A program made the position numbers and the translations under genes. Below, in pieces: positions 25,290 to 33,611 of a DNA stretch of 64,000 bases. Origin of the DNA: Vicingus serpentipes (lineage in GTDB: Bacteria; Bacteroidota; Bacteroidia; Flavobacteriales_E; Vicingaceae); assembly GCA_024103385.1 (NCBI GenBank), contig JAGFIT010000050.1, positions 51,758 through 115,757 on the forward strand, given 5' to 3'. The notes under the pieces were generated by a model, which was not told the origin of the DNA, made no database searches, and saw only the letters and a list, made by a program, of their open reading frames with translations. The first letter of the stretch is position 1. Each line of letters opens with the position of its first letter.

Positions 25290-26574
25290 CGTTGAAGATG
25301 CCTTCATAATCAATGTTAGTCAATGTTACGTTTTTTATTTTGTTCTCTAACTCTTTTTGATAGGGAACTTTTACTTTGATGTAATTGTCGGTAAACCCAT
25401 TTAAAAAGTCATCGTGTTGCTCTGCTTCAAACAATACATTGTATGTTTTACCCAAGTGTTGCTCATAGAAAAAACGTTTCTTTTTTTCAGATAGAATGTG
25501 CAACATTTTACTTCTTTTGCTTCGTTCAGCTTTAGGAACTACATTTTCCATTTTAATAGCAGTGGTGTTTTCTCTTTCAGAGTAAGTAAACACATGCAAG
25601 TAAGAAACATCCAACTCATTTAAAAAGTTGTAGGTAGTTAAAAATTCTTCTTCGGTTTCACCAGGAAATCCAACAATCACATCAACGCCTATACAAGCGT
25701 GAGGCATTATTTCCTTGATTTTTTTAATTCGGTCAACATACAAATCGCTGTTGTATTTTCTGCGCATGGCTTTTAACAAGGTATCCGAACCAGATTGTAG
25801 TGGAATATGAAAGTGGGGCATGAATTTTTTAGAGTTCGCCACAAATTCAATGATCTCAGGACTTAATAAATTAGGTTCTATAGAAGATATACGATATCGT
25901 TCAATGCCTTCTGCTTTATCCAGCTCTTGAATGAGTTGGTAAAAGTTTTCTCCTTCACCTTGTCCGAAATCTCCAATGTTTACTCCTGTAAGTACTACTT
26001 CGTTGATGTTGGTTTTTGCTATTTCCTCGGCTACTTTAACTGTTTCTGCAATGGTGTTGTTCCTGCTTTTTCCTCTAGCTAAAGGAATGGTACAAAAGGT
26101 GCAAAAGTAATCGCAGCCATCTTGTATTTTTAGGAATGATCGTGTTCTATCTCCTTTAGAGTAGGAGGGGGTAAATTCGTTAACTTCTTTAATTTTGGAT
26201 GCGTAAATTTTAGCTTCATCGGTTTTGTCTAGACTTTGAAAATGCTCAATAATTTTAAACTTATCAGAAGCACCAAGCACCATATCAACTCCATAAATTT
26301 GAGCAATTTCATCGGGCTTCAATTGAGCGTAACATCCAATGATAGCCACAAAAGCATCGGGGTTAATTTTGAGTGCTTTCTTCACCAATTGCTTGCATTT
26401 TTTGTCGGCATTTTCAGTCACCGAACAGGTATTGATGACATATACATCGGGAGTGTCGTTAAAATCTACACGGGCGTAGCCTTCGTCTTCGAACATTCTG
26501 GCAATGGTTGAACTTTCTGAAAAATTCAATTTACAACCTAATGTATATAGTGCTACTTTTCTATTTGGATTCAT
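25165..26574 (-). CDS. mtaB: tRNA t6A methylthiotransferase MtaB with repeat-derived tail
   Basis: Radical-SAM enzyme that makes ms2t6A at position 37 of tRNAs reading ANN codons. It has 469 residues: N-terminal UPF0004 domain with its three Cys (TLGCKLNFSES, NTCSVTENADKKC, IIGCYAQ), the radical-SAM cluster CDYFCTFCTIPLARG (about 154-168), and a TRAM domain to about 428. The last ~41 residues (from VSFRLDSDPDSYRE on, with SSEETEESLKSKDTS) are encoded by a TGTCAT-bounded repeat and are unlike the normal end. A -7 box (26589-26582) ends 7 nt before the ATG. It is likely cotranscribed with lgt. Confidence 0.92.
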   Translation of the reverse strand: MNPNRKVALYTLGCKLNFSESSTIARMFEDEGYARVDFNDTPDVYVINTCSVTENADKKCKQLVKKALKINPDAFVAIIGCYAQLKPDEIAQIYGVDMVLGASDKFKIIEHFQSLDKTDEAKIYASKIKEVNEFTPSYSKGDRTRSFLKIQDGCDYFCTFCTIPLARGKSRNNTIAETVKVAEEIAKTNINEVVLTGVNIGDFGQGEGENFYQLIQELDKAEGIERYRISSIEPNLLSPEIIEFVANSKKFMPHFHIPLQSGSDTLLKAMRRKYNSDLYVDRIKKIKEIMPHACIGVDVIVGFPGETEEEFLTTYNFLNELDVSYLHVFTYSERENTTAIKMENVVPKAERSKRSKMLHILSEKKKRFFYEQHLGKTYNVLFEAEQHDDFLNGFTDNYIKVKVPYQKELENKIKNVTLTNIDYEGIFNVSFRLDSDPDSYRESSEETEESLKSKDTSTEFTLRNSKRPV

Positions 26575-26605
26575 TGGGCGACAAAGGTAATTATTTCTTT
26601 TATTT

Positions 26606-26692
26606 CATTCCTGAAGTAGCGAAGCGAATATCAGGAATCTATTTTTATGACCATAGACCCCTGATGTTCACTATCGTTTCCTCAGGGGTGAT
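26606..26692. repeat. paired REP element A1
   Basis: Two inverted REP arms: ATTCCTGA/TCAGGAAT around AGTAGCGAAGCGAATA, then CCCCTGA/TCAGGGG around a GTTCACTATCG loop. About 93% identical to A4 on the far side of the GIY-YIG gene. The gap 26575-26956 (382 bp) is essentially all repeats: A1, A2 and A3 in the same orientation. Confidence 0.85.
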
Positions 26693-26703
26693 AGATGAGA
26701 CGT

Positions 26704-26824
26704 CATTCCTGACGAAATGCAATCCCTCGAGTTCCTCGGGATAAATTCCAATCAGGAATCTTTTTATTAATGTTGGGAGTTAGGCTGGATCCCTGATGTC
26801 CGCTCCGCTTCCTCAGGGATGAGG
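26704..26824. repeat. paired REP element A2, carrying an inserted CTCGAG-type hairpin
   Basis: Same layout as A1: CATTCCTGACG .. ATCAGGAATC, spacer, ATCCCTGA/TCAGGGAT around TGTCCGCTCCGCTTCC. The first loop is enlarged by ATCCCTCGAGTTCCTCGGGA (26722-26741), a different palindrome resembling the one beside the tRNA stump at 7387-7404. One repeat type is therefore nested in another. Confidence 0.8.
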
Positions 26825-26848
26825 GGAGTTGGTATTTATGTTGTATAT

Positions 26849-26946
26849 CATTCCTGACGAAATGTAATGGAGATCAGGAATCTACTTTTATTAATATTGG
26901 GAGTTAGGCTGGTTTCTTGATATTTGCTTTGCTACTCCAAGGATGA
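26849..26946. repeat. paired REP element A3, degenerate
   Basis: CATTCCTGACGAAATG .. ATCAGGAATC, then a spacer shared with A2 (TTAATATTGGGAGTTAGGCTGG) and a worn second arm (TTCTTGATATTTGCTTTGCT). It ends 10 bp before the stop codon of the GIY-YIG gene. Confidence 0.75.
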
Positions 26947-26956
26947 AGTAGGATTT

Positions 26957-27247
26957 CTACTCATACCAATCACTGGATAAATCTTTCCATAAAGGATTTT
27001 CTTTCTCTATCAATTCAATTTTCCAATCCCTTTTCCACTTTTTCATTTGGCGTTCACGAGTAAAAGCCTGCTCATAAGTTGCATGTTCCTCAAAATATAC
27101 TAGTTGGTGTATTTTATATTTTGAAGTAAAACTACTGCCTACATTATTTTTATGCTCGAAAATTCTTCTTTCAAGTTCATTGGTTAATCCAATGTAAAGC
27201 GTTCCATTTCTTTTGCTGGCTAATATGTAGGTGTAAAAGGTTTTCAT
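26957..27247 (-). CDS. stand-alone GIY-YIG nuclease inside a REP cluster
   Basis: 96 residues, a single GIY-YIG domain of the YhbQ/UPF0213 sort. Readable residues are YTYILAS (GIY position), GTLYIGLTNELERRIFEHK (YIG, then catalytic Arg), the EEHATYEQAFTRERQMKKWKR segment with conserved Glu and basic helix, and a short C-terminal tail. All expected active-site residues seem present, so the enzyme should be able to nick or cut DNA. The gene is embedded among five paired REP elements (three behind it, two in front), with 14 nt between its ATG and the upstream repeat. The function of this family is not settled; the setting suggests a role in repeat movement or maintenance. Confidence 0.88.
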   Translation of the reverse strand: MKTFYTYILASKRNGTLYIGLTNELERRIFEHKNNVGSSFTSKYKIHQLVYFEEHATYEQAFTRERQMKKWKRDWKIELIEKENPLWKDLSSDWYE

Positions 27248-27260
27248 TTTTAAACTAAAT

Positions 27261-27348
27261 CATTCCTGAAGTAGCGGAGCAAATATCAGGAATCCATTCA
27301 TATGACCATAGACCCCTGATGTCCACTATCGTTTCCTCAGGGGTGATG
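27261..27348. repeat. paired REP element A4
   Basis: CATTCCTGAAGTAGCGGAGC .. ATCAGGAATCC, spacer ATATGACCATAGA, CCCCTGATGTCC .. CCTCAGGGGTGATG. Nearly the same as A1. It begins 14 nt upstream of the GIY-YIG start codon and ends beside the glycosyltransferase stump. Confidence 0.85.
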
Positions 27349-27354
27349 TGTCTT

Positions 27355-27402
27355 TTAATGAACAATCTTATTCCATTCTTCGGTAATTTGTCCTGTAAGT
27401 AA
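27355..27402 (-). pseudogene. stump of a duplicated glycosyltransferase 3' end
   Basis: On the minus strand this reads LLTGQITEEWNKIVH-stop, directly comparable with LLAGQIAEELNKIVH-stop, the end of the gene at 27541-28842. The DNA (27358-27402) is also a clear copy of 27544-27588. On its 5' side the match ends at a TGA, where sequence like that before the GIY-YIG start begins (TTTTTAAACTAAAT). Only 15 codons remain. Confidence 0.8.
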
Positions 27403-27420
27403 TCATTTTTTAAACTAAAT

Positions 27421-27534
27421 CATTCCTGAAGTAGCGGAGCGAATATCAGGAATCTATTTTTATGTTATTTGTAAAGTTATTAGTGGATTGGTTTCTGGAT
27501 CCCTGATGTCCGCCTTGTTACCTCAGGGATGATG
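27421..27534. repeat. paired REP element A5
   Basis: CATTCCTGAAGTAGCGGAGC GAATATCAGGAATC, a longer AT-rich spacer, then ATCCCTGATGTCCGCC .. CCTCAGGGATGATG. It ends 6 bp past the stop of the glycosyltransferase. Together with A4 and the stump it accounts for the 27248-27540 gap. Confidence 0.85.
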
Positions 27535-27540
27535 ATTAAT

Positions 27541-28842
27541 TCAATGAACAATCTTATTCAATTCTTCAGCAATTTGTCCTGCGAGTAATTGACGGCTGTA
27601 CTTTTCGTAGCCTTCACTTGATACGGAGAGATTCTCCTCCTGATACAGCTGATAATAATGGAGTAAATTCTCTTTCAAACCAATAACATCAGTAAAATCA
27701 GATATACTTCCAGCGTTAGTTTCTGTAATAATTTTACCTGCATCACCGTCTGTTTTACCAACACAAACAATAGGACGCTTGGCACCAATGTATTCATACA
27801 ATTTTCCAGGAACAACCCCATCAATATTTGGGGTATCGTTTAAAGGAAGTAGTAACAATTGGGAAGTAATCATCTTTTTGATGGCAGCTTGATGGTCCAT
27901 GCTTCCTAATTCTAGCAAGCTACTACTTAATCCACGCTGTTGAATTTCGTCTATTGCAGAAACATCTACTTGTCCTATCAACTGAATTTGCAGATCTTTT
28001 AAAAAACTTTCCTGCTCTTTACCTAATTCTTGAAGCGCTTGCCATAAAACATGCGGATTTCTATCATCATTTAAAGCACCCACATGGGTAATGGTAAACT
28101 TTTTATCCAAAGTCACTTTTCCTGCTTGGGTAAAATCTGCTGGATCAAAACCATTGGTAATGACCATGGGCATTCTTCCGTTGGTTTTCAGAAAATCTTC
28201 GGCCCAGCTCCAAGTTACGGTTACTACTTGATTGGCGGTGTCTATCACTTTTTGTTCCAAACGGTGGTGTTTCTTATCTGCCCAATTGGTCAATTTTAGT
28301 TTGTGATAAAAATCAATATTAGTCCAAGGGTCTCTAAAATCTGCCAACCAAGGAATAGGATGTTTTTTAATTACATTTAACGCAATAATGTGGGTAGAGT
28401 GAGGAGGACCCGTAGAAACGATAGCATCAACAGGATTTTCTTTTAAATACTTAATTAAATACTTTGATGCGGGTTGAATCCAAAACTTACGGGCATCAGG
28501 AATGAAAAAGTTACCTCTAACAAAAATGGATAGGTTTTGTAAAAAAGAATTTCCTTTTGATGCTTGCGCCATTCCTGGAGCCATTTTCTCCTCTTTCTTT
28601 TTGCCCAGTAGTTTCTTGTACAAATCAAAAGGTTCCCAAATAGGAGTTCTAATTTCTTCAACACCCTTTGGAATTTCCTTCATCATTTCTTTATCCATAA
28701 TGGAGACTTCGCCATTAGAAGGAGTAAAAATAATAGGTTCCCAACCGTACTCTCTAATGTATTTGGTCGTTTTTAGCCATCGTTGTACTCCTCCTCCTCC
28801 CATAGGTGGCCAGTAATACGTGATGATGAGTACTTTTTTCAA
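27541..28842 (-). CDS. glycosyltransferase of the GT4-like type
   Basis: 433 residues from a TTG at 28842 that overlaps the trkH stop (TTGA), starting LKKVLIITYYWPPMGGGGVQRWLK, the expected N terminus. An ATG at 28929 would lie 91 bp inside trkH. There are two Rossmann-like halves: the acceptor side with ADFRDPWTNIDFYHKL, the donor side with ITHVGALNDDRNPHVLWQAL and the C-terminal NIDGVVPGKLYEYIGAKRPIVCVG containing the Glu region of GT4 enzymes. It probably builds surface polysaccharide; donor and acceptor unknown. Its last 15 codons are duplicated downstream. Confidence 0.85.
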   Translation of the reverse strand: MKKVLIITYYWPPMGGGGVQRWLKTTKYIREYGWEPIIFTPSNGEVSIMDKEMMKEIPKGVEEIRTPIWEPFDLYKKLLGKKKEEKMAPGMAQASKGNSFLQNLSIFVRGNFFIPDARKFWIQPASKYLIKYLKENPVDAIVSTGPPHSTHIIALNVIKKHPIPWLADFRDPWTNIDFYHKLKLTNWADKKHHRLEQKVIDTANQVVTVTWSWAEDFLKTNGRMPMVITNGFDPADFTQAGKVTLDKKFTITHVGALNDDRNPHVLWQALQELGKEQESFLKDLQIQLIGQVDVSAIDEIQQRGLSSSLLELGSMDHQAAIKKMITSQLLLLPLNDTPNIDGVVPGKLYEYIGAKRPIVCVGKTDGDAGKIITETNAGSISDFTDVIGLKENLLHYYQLYQEENLSVSSEGYEKYSRQLLAGQIAEELNKIVH

Positions 28843-30311
28843 TTTCGTTTCCAAAAATAAGGAGTAAATAAAATGGCTATGGTAAATAATTCTAATCGTC
28901 CTAATAACATTAAAAAGGAAAGTACCCATTTTCCTGCAGTAGGGATGTGGTAAAAGTTTTCTGAAGGACCAACACTTGCTATTCCTGGTCCTACATTGCT
29001 CACGGCAGTTGCTACGGAACTAATGGCTTCTAAGAAATCAACACCTAAAAAGGTCATCACAATTGATCCAGTAACAAAGACGAAAAGGTAAAAGAAAACA
29101 AAAGCCAATAAATTATAGATGATTTTAGAAGAAACTCCTTCTCCATTTAAATGCACGGGAATAACGGCACTAGGGTGTAATCTTCTTTTAAACTCTAAGA
29201 AACCATTTTTAATCAATAATACTATTCGAACAATTTTCATCCCTCCACTGGTAGAACCTGCACTTGCTCCAGTAAATAATAATAAGAAGAAAATAAAGGT
29301 GATAAAAGTTCCCCATGTAGTAAAATCGGCACTGGCATACCCTGTTGTGGTAATGATACTTACAATTTGGAAAAGGGTGTCTCTGAACGCTTTTTCAAAC
29401 CCTTGATGGTTATTGTGTAAAATGTAGATGGTAGGTAATGTTATTGCTAATAGACCAATTACTGCTCCTAAGTACCACTTAAATTCATCATTCGTCCATA
29501 TTTTTTTGAACTTAAATTTAAATCCAAAATAGAGCAAGGTAAAATTGGTTCCAGCAATAAACATAAAAGCAATAATGATGTATTGAATCAATGGAGAATT
29601 AAAATAGGCAATACTTGCTTGTTTGGTAGAAAATCCTCCAGTTGACATGGTGGTTAAAGAGTGATTAATGGCATCATAAAAATCCATGCCAGCAAACATC
29701 AATAAAATACATTCGAAAGCAGTTAGTGAAAAATAAATGAACCATAAGCGTTTTGCTGTTTCTTTAATTCGGGGGTGTATTTTATCCTTTGTAGGACCAG
29801 GTGCTTCTGATGCAAATAATTCCATTCCTCCGACCCCTAAAAGAGGGAGTATGGCTATGGTTAATACAATGATTCCCATCCCTCCAATCCATTGCGTCAT
29901 ACTTCTCCAAAATAAAATTCCTTTGGGTAACCCTTCAATATCATTCAAAATAGATGCTCCAGTAGTGGTTAACCCTGAAATAGTTTCAAAAAAAGCATCG
30001 GTATAATTAGGGATGGCTCCTGAAATAACGTATGGAAGTGTTGCAAATGCAGTCATAGTTAACCATCCTAGGGCAACAATTAAATATCCCTCTCTTTTTT
30101 TGACTTCATCATTCTTACTATTTCTAGTAATGTATTTAAGCAGAAAACCAAAGAATAGTGTAATCGATGAGGAGATAATAATAGGGTAGAGGTCGGTACT
30201 TTTATAGTAGATGGAGAAGGGGATGGAGAGCGACATTAATCCACCAGCAATCATTACCAAACTTCCAACAACATTAGTAACTACTTTTATGTTAATAAGG
30301 CGTTTAGGCAT
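28839..30311 (-). CDS. trkH: Trk potassium uptake protein TrkH
   Basis: Membrane channel subunit for potassium uptake. The 490 residues have about ten membrane helices and the four half-pore loops of the SKT family: ISGLTTTGASIL, LTTMSTGGFSTK, SIITTTGYASADFT and VATAVSNVGPGIASVGP, which supply the selectivity glycines, as well as SAGSTSGGMKIVR. trkA lies 3 bp upstream on the same strand, so both subunits are made from one message. The stop overlaps the start of the glycosyltransferase gene. Confidence 0.95.
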   Translation of the reverse strand: MPKRLINIKVVTNVVGSLVMIAGGLMSLSIPFSIYYKSTDLYPIIISSSITLFFGFLLKYITRNSKNDEVKKREGYLIVALGWLTMTAFATLPYVISGAIPNYTDAFFETISGLTTTGASILNDIEGLPKGILFWRSMTQWIGGMGIIVLTIAILPLLGVGGMELFASEAPGPTKDKIHPRIKETAKRLWFIYFSLTAFECILLMFAGMDFYDAINHSLTTMSTGGFSTKQASIAYFNSPLIQYIIIAFMFIAGTNFTLLYFGFKFKFKKIWTNDEFKWYLGAVIGLLAITLPTIYILHNNHQGFEKAFRDTLFQIVSIITTTGYASADFTTWGTFITFIFFLLLFTGASAGSTSGGMKIVRIVLLIKNGFLEFKRRLHPSAVIPVHLNGEGVSSKIIYNLLAFVFFYLFVFVTGSIVMTFLGVDFLEAISSVATAVSNVGPGIASVGPSENFYHIPTAGKWVLSFLMLLGRLELFTIAILFTPYFWKRN

Positions 30312-30314
30312 CTT

Positions 30315-31655
30315 TTACTGAAAGAATTTTTCTATTTCTTGAATAGAGTCCGTATGAGAAAAAACAACTGCTTTATCTCCTTCTTGTAATTGAAATCCGC
30401 CAAAAGGAATAAATCCTTCATTGTCTCGTATAACTCCAGCAATGTTAGTTGTAATAGGAATTTTTAGTTCTCTCAATGGTTTAGAAGTAATTTTGGTTCC
30501 TCCTTTTACATTGAACTCAATAATTTCTCCAGCAACACCATGTAGATTGGCAATTGCTTTTACTTCCCCCTTTCTAATAAATTTGAAGATGTTATTCGCA
30601 GCAATAATTTTTTTATTGATCAAGGTATCAATACCAATGTTATGAGAAAGATTGATGTAATCAATATTTTCTACTCCAGCGATGGTTTTTCTAACTCCGT
30701 GTGATTTGGCTACTAAAGAAGAAATGATGTTGGTTTCTGAATCTCCTGTAACTGCAATAAAAGCATCCATATCTTCAATACTTTCTTCTTCCAATGCTTG
30801 CACATCTGTTCCATCAGAGTTGATAACCAATGTCTTTTTTAAGCGTTGTGCAATTTGCTTGGCTTTTTTCTTGTCTTTTTCAATCAGAATAACGTTGTAC
30901 TTTTTTTCTAATAATTCAGCGGTAAGCACACCTATTCTGCTTCCCCCTAAAATCATAATGTTTTTAATTTCAAAACATTCCTGCCCACATATTTTAGTAA
31001 TGTCATCAATGCTTTCTGGAGTAGAGATAAAATAAACAATGTCATTTTCTAATAAGACAGTATCTCCTTGCACCATGATGGTTTCATCGTGTCTTAATAG
31101 TGCAATGGGTTTAAAGGATCGGTTAGGGTTAAGATAGGTGGTATCAAGTATCGACTTATCTTTTAGTGGAGAGCTTTCAGAAATAGCGATACCAAATACA
31201 GTTAATTTTCCCCCTTCAAATTCATAATCGTTAGTAAAAGCCGATTGACTGATTAAACGTTTTATTTCTTTGGAGGCTAATTCTACTGGGGAAATGATGT
31301 CATCCACACCTAATTCGCTGTACAATTTTCGCATTTCGGAACCAATTCCTTCATAATTACTAATACGGGCAATGGTTCTTTTAGCACCTAGCTTTTTACC
31401 GTTAATACAAACTAAGAGGTTGGTTTCTTCTGATGAGGTGGCAGCAATTAATAAATCGCAAGTATCCACTTTCACTTCTTTTAAAACGTGAATGTCTTTT
31501 GCATTTCCCTTTACTCCAAATACATCAATATGGGATTGAACGTAATTGAGCCTGTCTTCGTTGTCGTCAATAATGTAAATGTTTTGCGATTCATTTGACA
31601 TCATTTTAGCAAGGTGAAAACCAACCTCTCCTGCTCCAGCTATAACTATTCTCAT
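30315..31655 (-). CDS. trkA: Trk potassium uptake regulator TrkA
   Basis: Cytoplasmic NAD-binding gating ring of the Trk system. The 446 residues are a duplicated RCK unit: Rossmann GAGEVGFHLAKMM (8-20) with IDDNEDRL, first TrkA_C, then a second Rossmann GGSRIGVLTAELL (about 235) with IEKDKKKAKQ and a second TrkA_C domain. It starts with MRIVIAGAGEVG. A -7 box TACATTTG lies at 31688-31681. Cotranscribed with trkH. Confidence 0.95.
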   Translation of the reverse strand: MRIVIAGAGEVGFHLAKMMSNESQNIYIIDDNEDRLNYVQSHIDVFGVKGNAKDIHVLKEVKVDTCDLLIAATSSEETNLLVCINGKKLGAKRTIARISNYEGIGSEMRKLYSELGVDDIISPVELASKEIKRLISQSAFTNDYEFEGGKLTVFGIAISESSPLKDKSILDTTYLNPNRSFKPIALLRHDETIMVQGDTVLLENDIVYFISTPESIDDITKICGQECFEIKNIMILGGSRIGVLTAELLEKKYNVILIEKDKKKAKQIAQRLKKTLVINSDGTDVQALEEESIEDMDAFIAVTGDSETNIISSLVAKSHGVRKTIAGVENIDYINLSHNIGIDTLINKKIIAANNIFKFIRKGEVKAIANLHGVAGEIIEFNVKGGTKITSKPLRELKIPITTNIAGVIRDNEGFIPFGGFQLQEGDKAVVFSHTDSIQEIEKFFQ

Positions 31656-31702
31656 ACTTACTTGTAACTATGTTTGTGCACAAATGTAATCAACAATTTA
31701 TT

Positions 31703-32746
31703 TTATTCCTTGAAAATCTTAACTACAGTTTCTCCGTTCCCTTTTTTATAACCTCTGTACATTCCTTCTGTATTAAAAGGCATAGCAATGTTACCCTCTT
31801 TATCTAATGCAATTAATCCTCCAGCACCATTAAACTTAACCAGTTTATTGTTAACAATAAAATCAGCTGCTTCATTTAAACTTAATCCTTTGTATTCCAT
31901 CATTGCTGAAACATCATAAGCTACTACTTTTCTAATAAAGTATTCTCCATGTCCAGTACAAGAAACTCCACATGTTTGATTATTGGCATAAGTTCCAGCT
32001 CCAATTACTGGAGAGTCCCCAATTCGATTGTATTTTTTGTTGGTCATTCCTCCGGTAGAGGTTCCTGCAGTAATGTTGCCATTTTTATCTAAAGCCACGG
32101 CTCCAACAGTTCCAAATTTGCTGTCTTTTAGTTTTTCAGGATCCATATAAAATCCTTCGTTTTTATCATCAGAATGATCCAATTCTATTTTTTCAGAATC
32201 TTTAATTTTTTGCACCTGATCAAATCTTCGTTGAGTAAAGAAATATTTCGGATCTACTATTTCCAACCCATTTATTTTAGCATATTCTTCAGCTCCTTTT
32301 CCGGCTAGCATGACGTGTGGCGATTTTTCCATTACCAACCTAGCGGCTTTGATGGGGTTTTTTATAACTCCTATACCAGCTACAGCTCCAGCATTTAAGT
32401 TTTTTCCTTCCATGATGGATGCATCCATTTCGTTAGTTTCAGCATTGGTAAAAACAGCTCCTTTTCCGGCATTAAATAGGGGAGAGTTTTCCATTACAAC
32501 AATGGCCGCTTCTACAGCATCGGTAGCATCGCCTCCTTTTTCAAGAATTTCATAACCTGCATTTAGGGCTTCATTCAATTTATCGCGATAGGCTTTCTCT
32601 AATTCACTGCTAAGGTTCTTTTTAAGAATTGTTCCCGCACCTCCGTGAATAACGATGGCTATATTATTTTTCATAGTAGTATCTTTTTGTCCAAAAGTGC
32701 TATTTACAACAATAAGAAGTGAAATTAAAATTAGTGTTTTTTTCAT
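31703..32746 (-). CDS. isoaspartyl peptidase / L-asparaginase, Ntn hydrolase, exported
   Basis: 347 residues with a signal peptide (MKKTLILISLLIVVNSTFGQ), so it acts in the periplasm. It is made as a precursor that cuts itself before Thr in FGTVGAVALD (about residue 207), producing alpha and beta subunits. Other motifs: IAIVIHGGAGTI at the start of the alpha part, NAGKGAVFTNAETNEMDASIM, and GTSTGGMTNKKYNRIGDSPVIGAGTYA. It hydrolyses isoaspartyl dipeptides and asparagine. Monocistronic; the neighbour at 32802 is divergent. Confidence 0.93.
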   Translation of the reverse strand: MKKTLILISLLIVVNSTFGQKDTTMKNNIAIVIHGGAGTILKKNLSSELEKAYRDKLNEALNAGYEILEKGGDATDAVEAAIVVMENSPLFNAGKGAVFTNAETNEMDASIMEGKNLNAGAVAGIGVIKNPIKAARLVMEKSPHVMLAGKGAEEYAKINGLEIVDPKYFFTQRRFDQVQKIKDSEKIELDHSDDKNEGFYMDPEKLKDSKFGTVGAVALDKNGNITAGTSTGGMTNKKYNRIGDSPVIGAGTYANNQTCGVSCTGHGEYFIRKVVAYDVSAMMEYKGLSLNEAADFIVNNKLVKFNGAGGLIALDKEGNIAMPFNTEGMYRGYKKGNGETVVKIFKE

Positions 32747-32789
32747 GGTAATCGAGTTTGCTTTGACTTGTTTTCAAGAATAAATCCAC

Positions 32790-32797
32790 TATTTTTG
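32790..32797 (+). promoter_or_regulatory. -7 box directly before the GTG of the methyltransferase gene
   Basis: TATTTTTG, then four bases, then GTG at 32802. A partial -33 element (CTTG) ends at 32770 with 19-nt spacing. The predicted transcript start coincides with the start codon, implying little or no leader. Confidence 0.5.
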
Positions 32798-32801
32798 TTA
32801 A

Positions 32802-33587
32802 GTGAGTAAGTTAAAATTTCTGTTAAATTATACAAAATATCGTTTTCAGTCGAATAACGAACATGGAATTCATTCCCCTTTTATTTTTGAGCTGTATAAT
32901 AATGTAATTTGTGATGAGCGTCCTTTTTATGTTTATGAGGACATTGAATCAATACGAGCGAAATTATTGCTAACGGATTTAAAAATTAATATTGAAGATC
33001 ATGGAGCAGGTTCTCGGGTGAATGCTTCTCCTCAGCGAAAAATTAAAGATATCGCTAAGCATACCTTGAAATCACCTAAGTACGGGCAATTGTTGTTTAG
33101 AATCGTGAACCGTTTTAAACCTCAACACATATTAGAGTTAGGTACATCTTTAGGAATAAGTACTTTGTATTTAGCTACGCCCAACAGGAAAGCAAAGGTA
33201 ACCACCGTAGAAGGTTGTCCCAATACAGCAAAAGTAGCTCAGGTTAATTTTGAAAAAATGGAGATGAAAAATATTGAGTTGGTCAACGCTACATTTGATA
33301 GTTATTTACCTCAATACTTAACTCAAGTACCTTCGTTAGATATGGTTTTCTTTGATGGAAACCACCAAAAAGCGGCAACATTAGATTATTTTGACCAGTG
33401 TGTCGCAAAATCACATAATGAAAGCATTTTTATTTTTGACGACATTCATTGGTCTGTTGAAATGGAGGAAGCATGGGAGGTGATTAAAAAACATCCTAAA
33501 ATCACTTCAACAATTGATTTGTTTTTCGTTGGTATAGTATTTTTCAATACTGATTTGAGCAAGGAAAATTTTCAGTTGCGGTTTTAG
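32802..33587 (+). CDS. class I SAM-dependent methyltransferase
   Basis: 261 residues from GTG at 32802; no other plausible start exists for over 100 codons. The N terminus FLLNYTKYRFQSNNEHGIHSPFIFEL is characteristic of a flavobacterial family, followed at about 110 by the SAM motif ILELGTSLGISTLYLA, acidic VTTVEGCPNTAKVAQ, and MVFFDGNHQKAATLDYF, where the Asp/His of O-methyltransferases would be. The substrate is unknown. A DUF2279-like gene follows by 24 bp, so they share a transcript. Confidence 0.82.
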   Translation: MSKLKFLLNYTKYRFQSNNEHGIHSPFIFELYNNVICDERPFYVYEDIESIRAKLLLTDLKINIEDHGAGSRVNASPQRKIKDIAKHTLKSPKYGQLLFRIVNRFKPQHILELGTSLGISTLYLATPNRKAKVTTVEGCPNTAKVAQVNFEKMEMKNIELVNATFDSYLPQYLTQVPSLDMVFFDGNHQKAATLDYFDQCVAKSHNESIFIFDDIHWSVEMEEAWEVIKKHPKITSTIDLFFVGIVFFNTDLSKENFQLRF

Positions 33588-33611
33588 GCGAAATAACTAA
33601 CCAATTTTGTT

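Noticed and set aside
26957..27247. Reading the GIY-YIG gene as a piece of uvrC or a homing endonuclease in an intron
   Set aside because: A complete uvrC exists at 42318, the gene has its own start and stop with a full domain, and no intron or intein host gene surrounds it.
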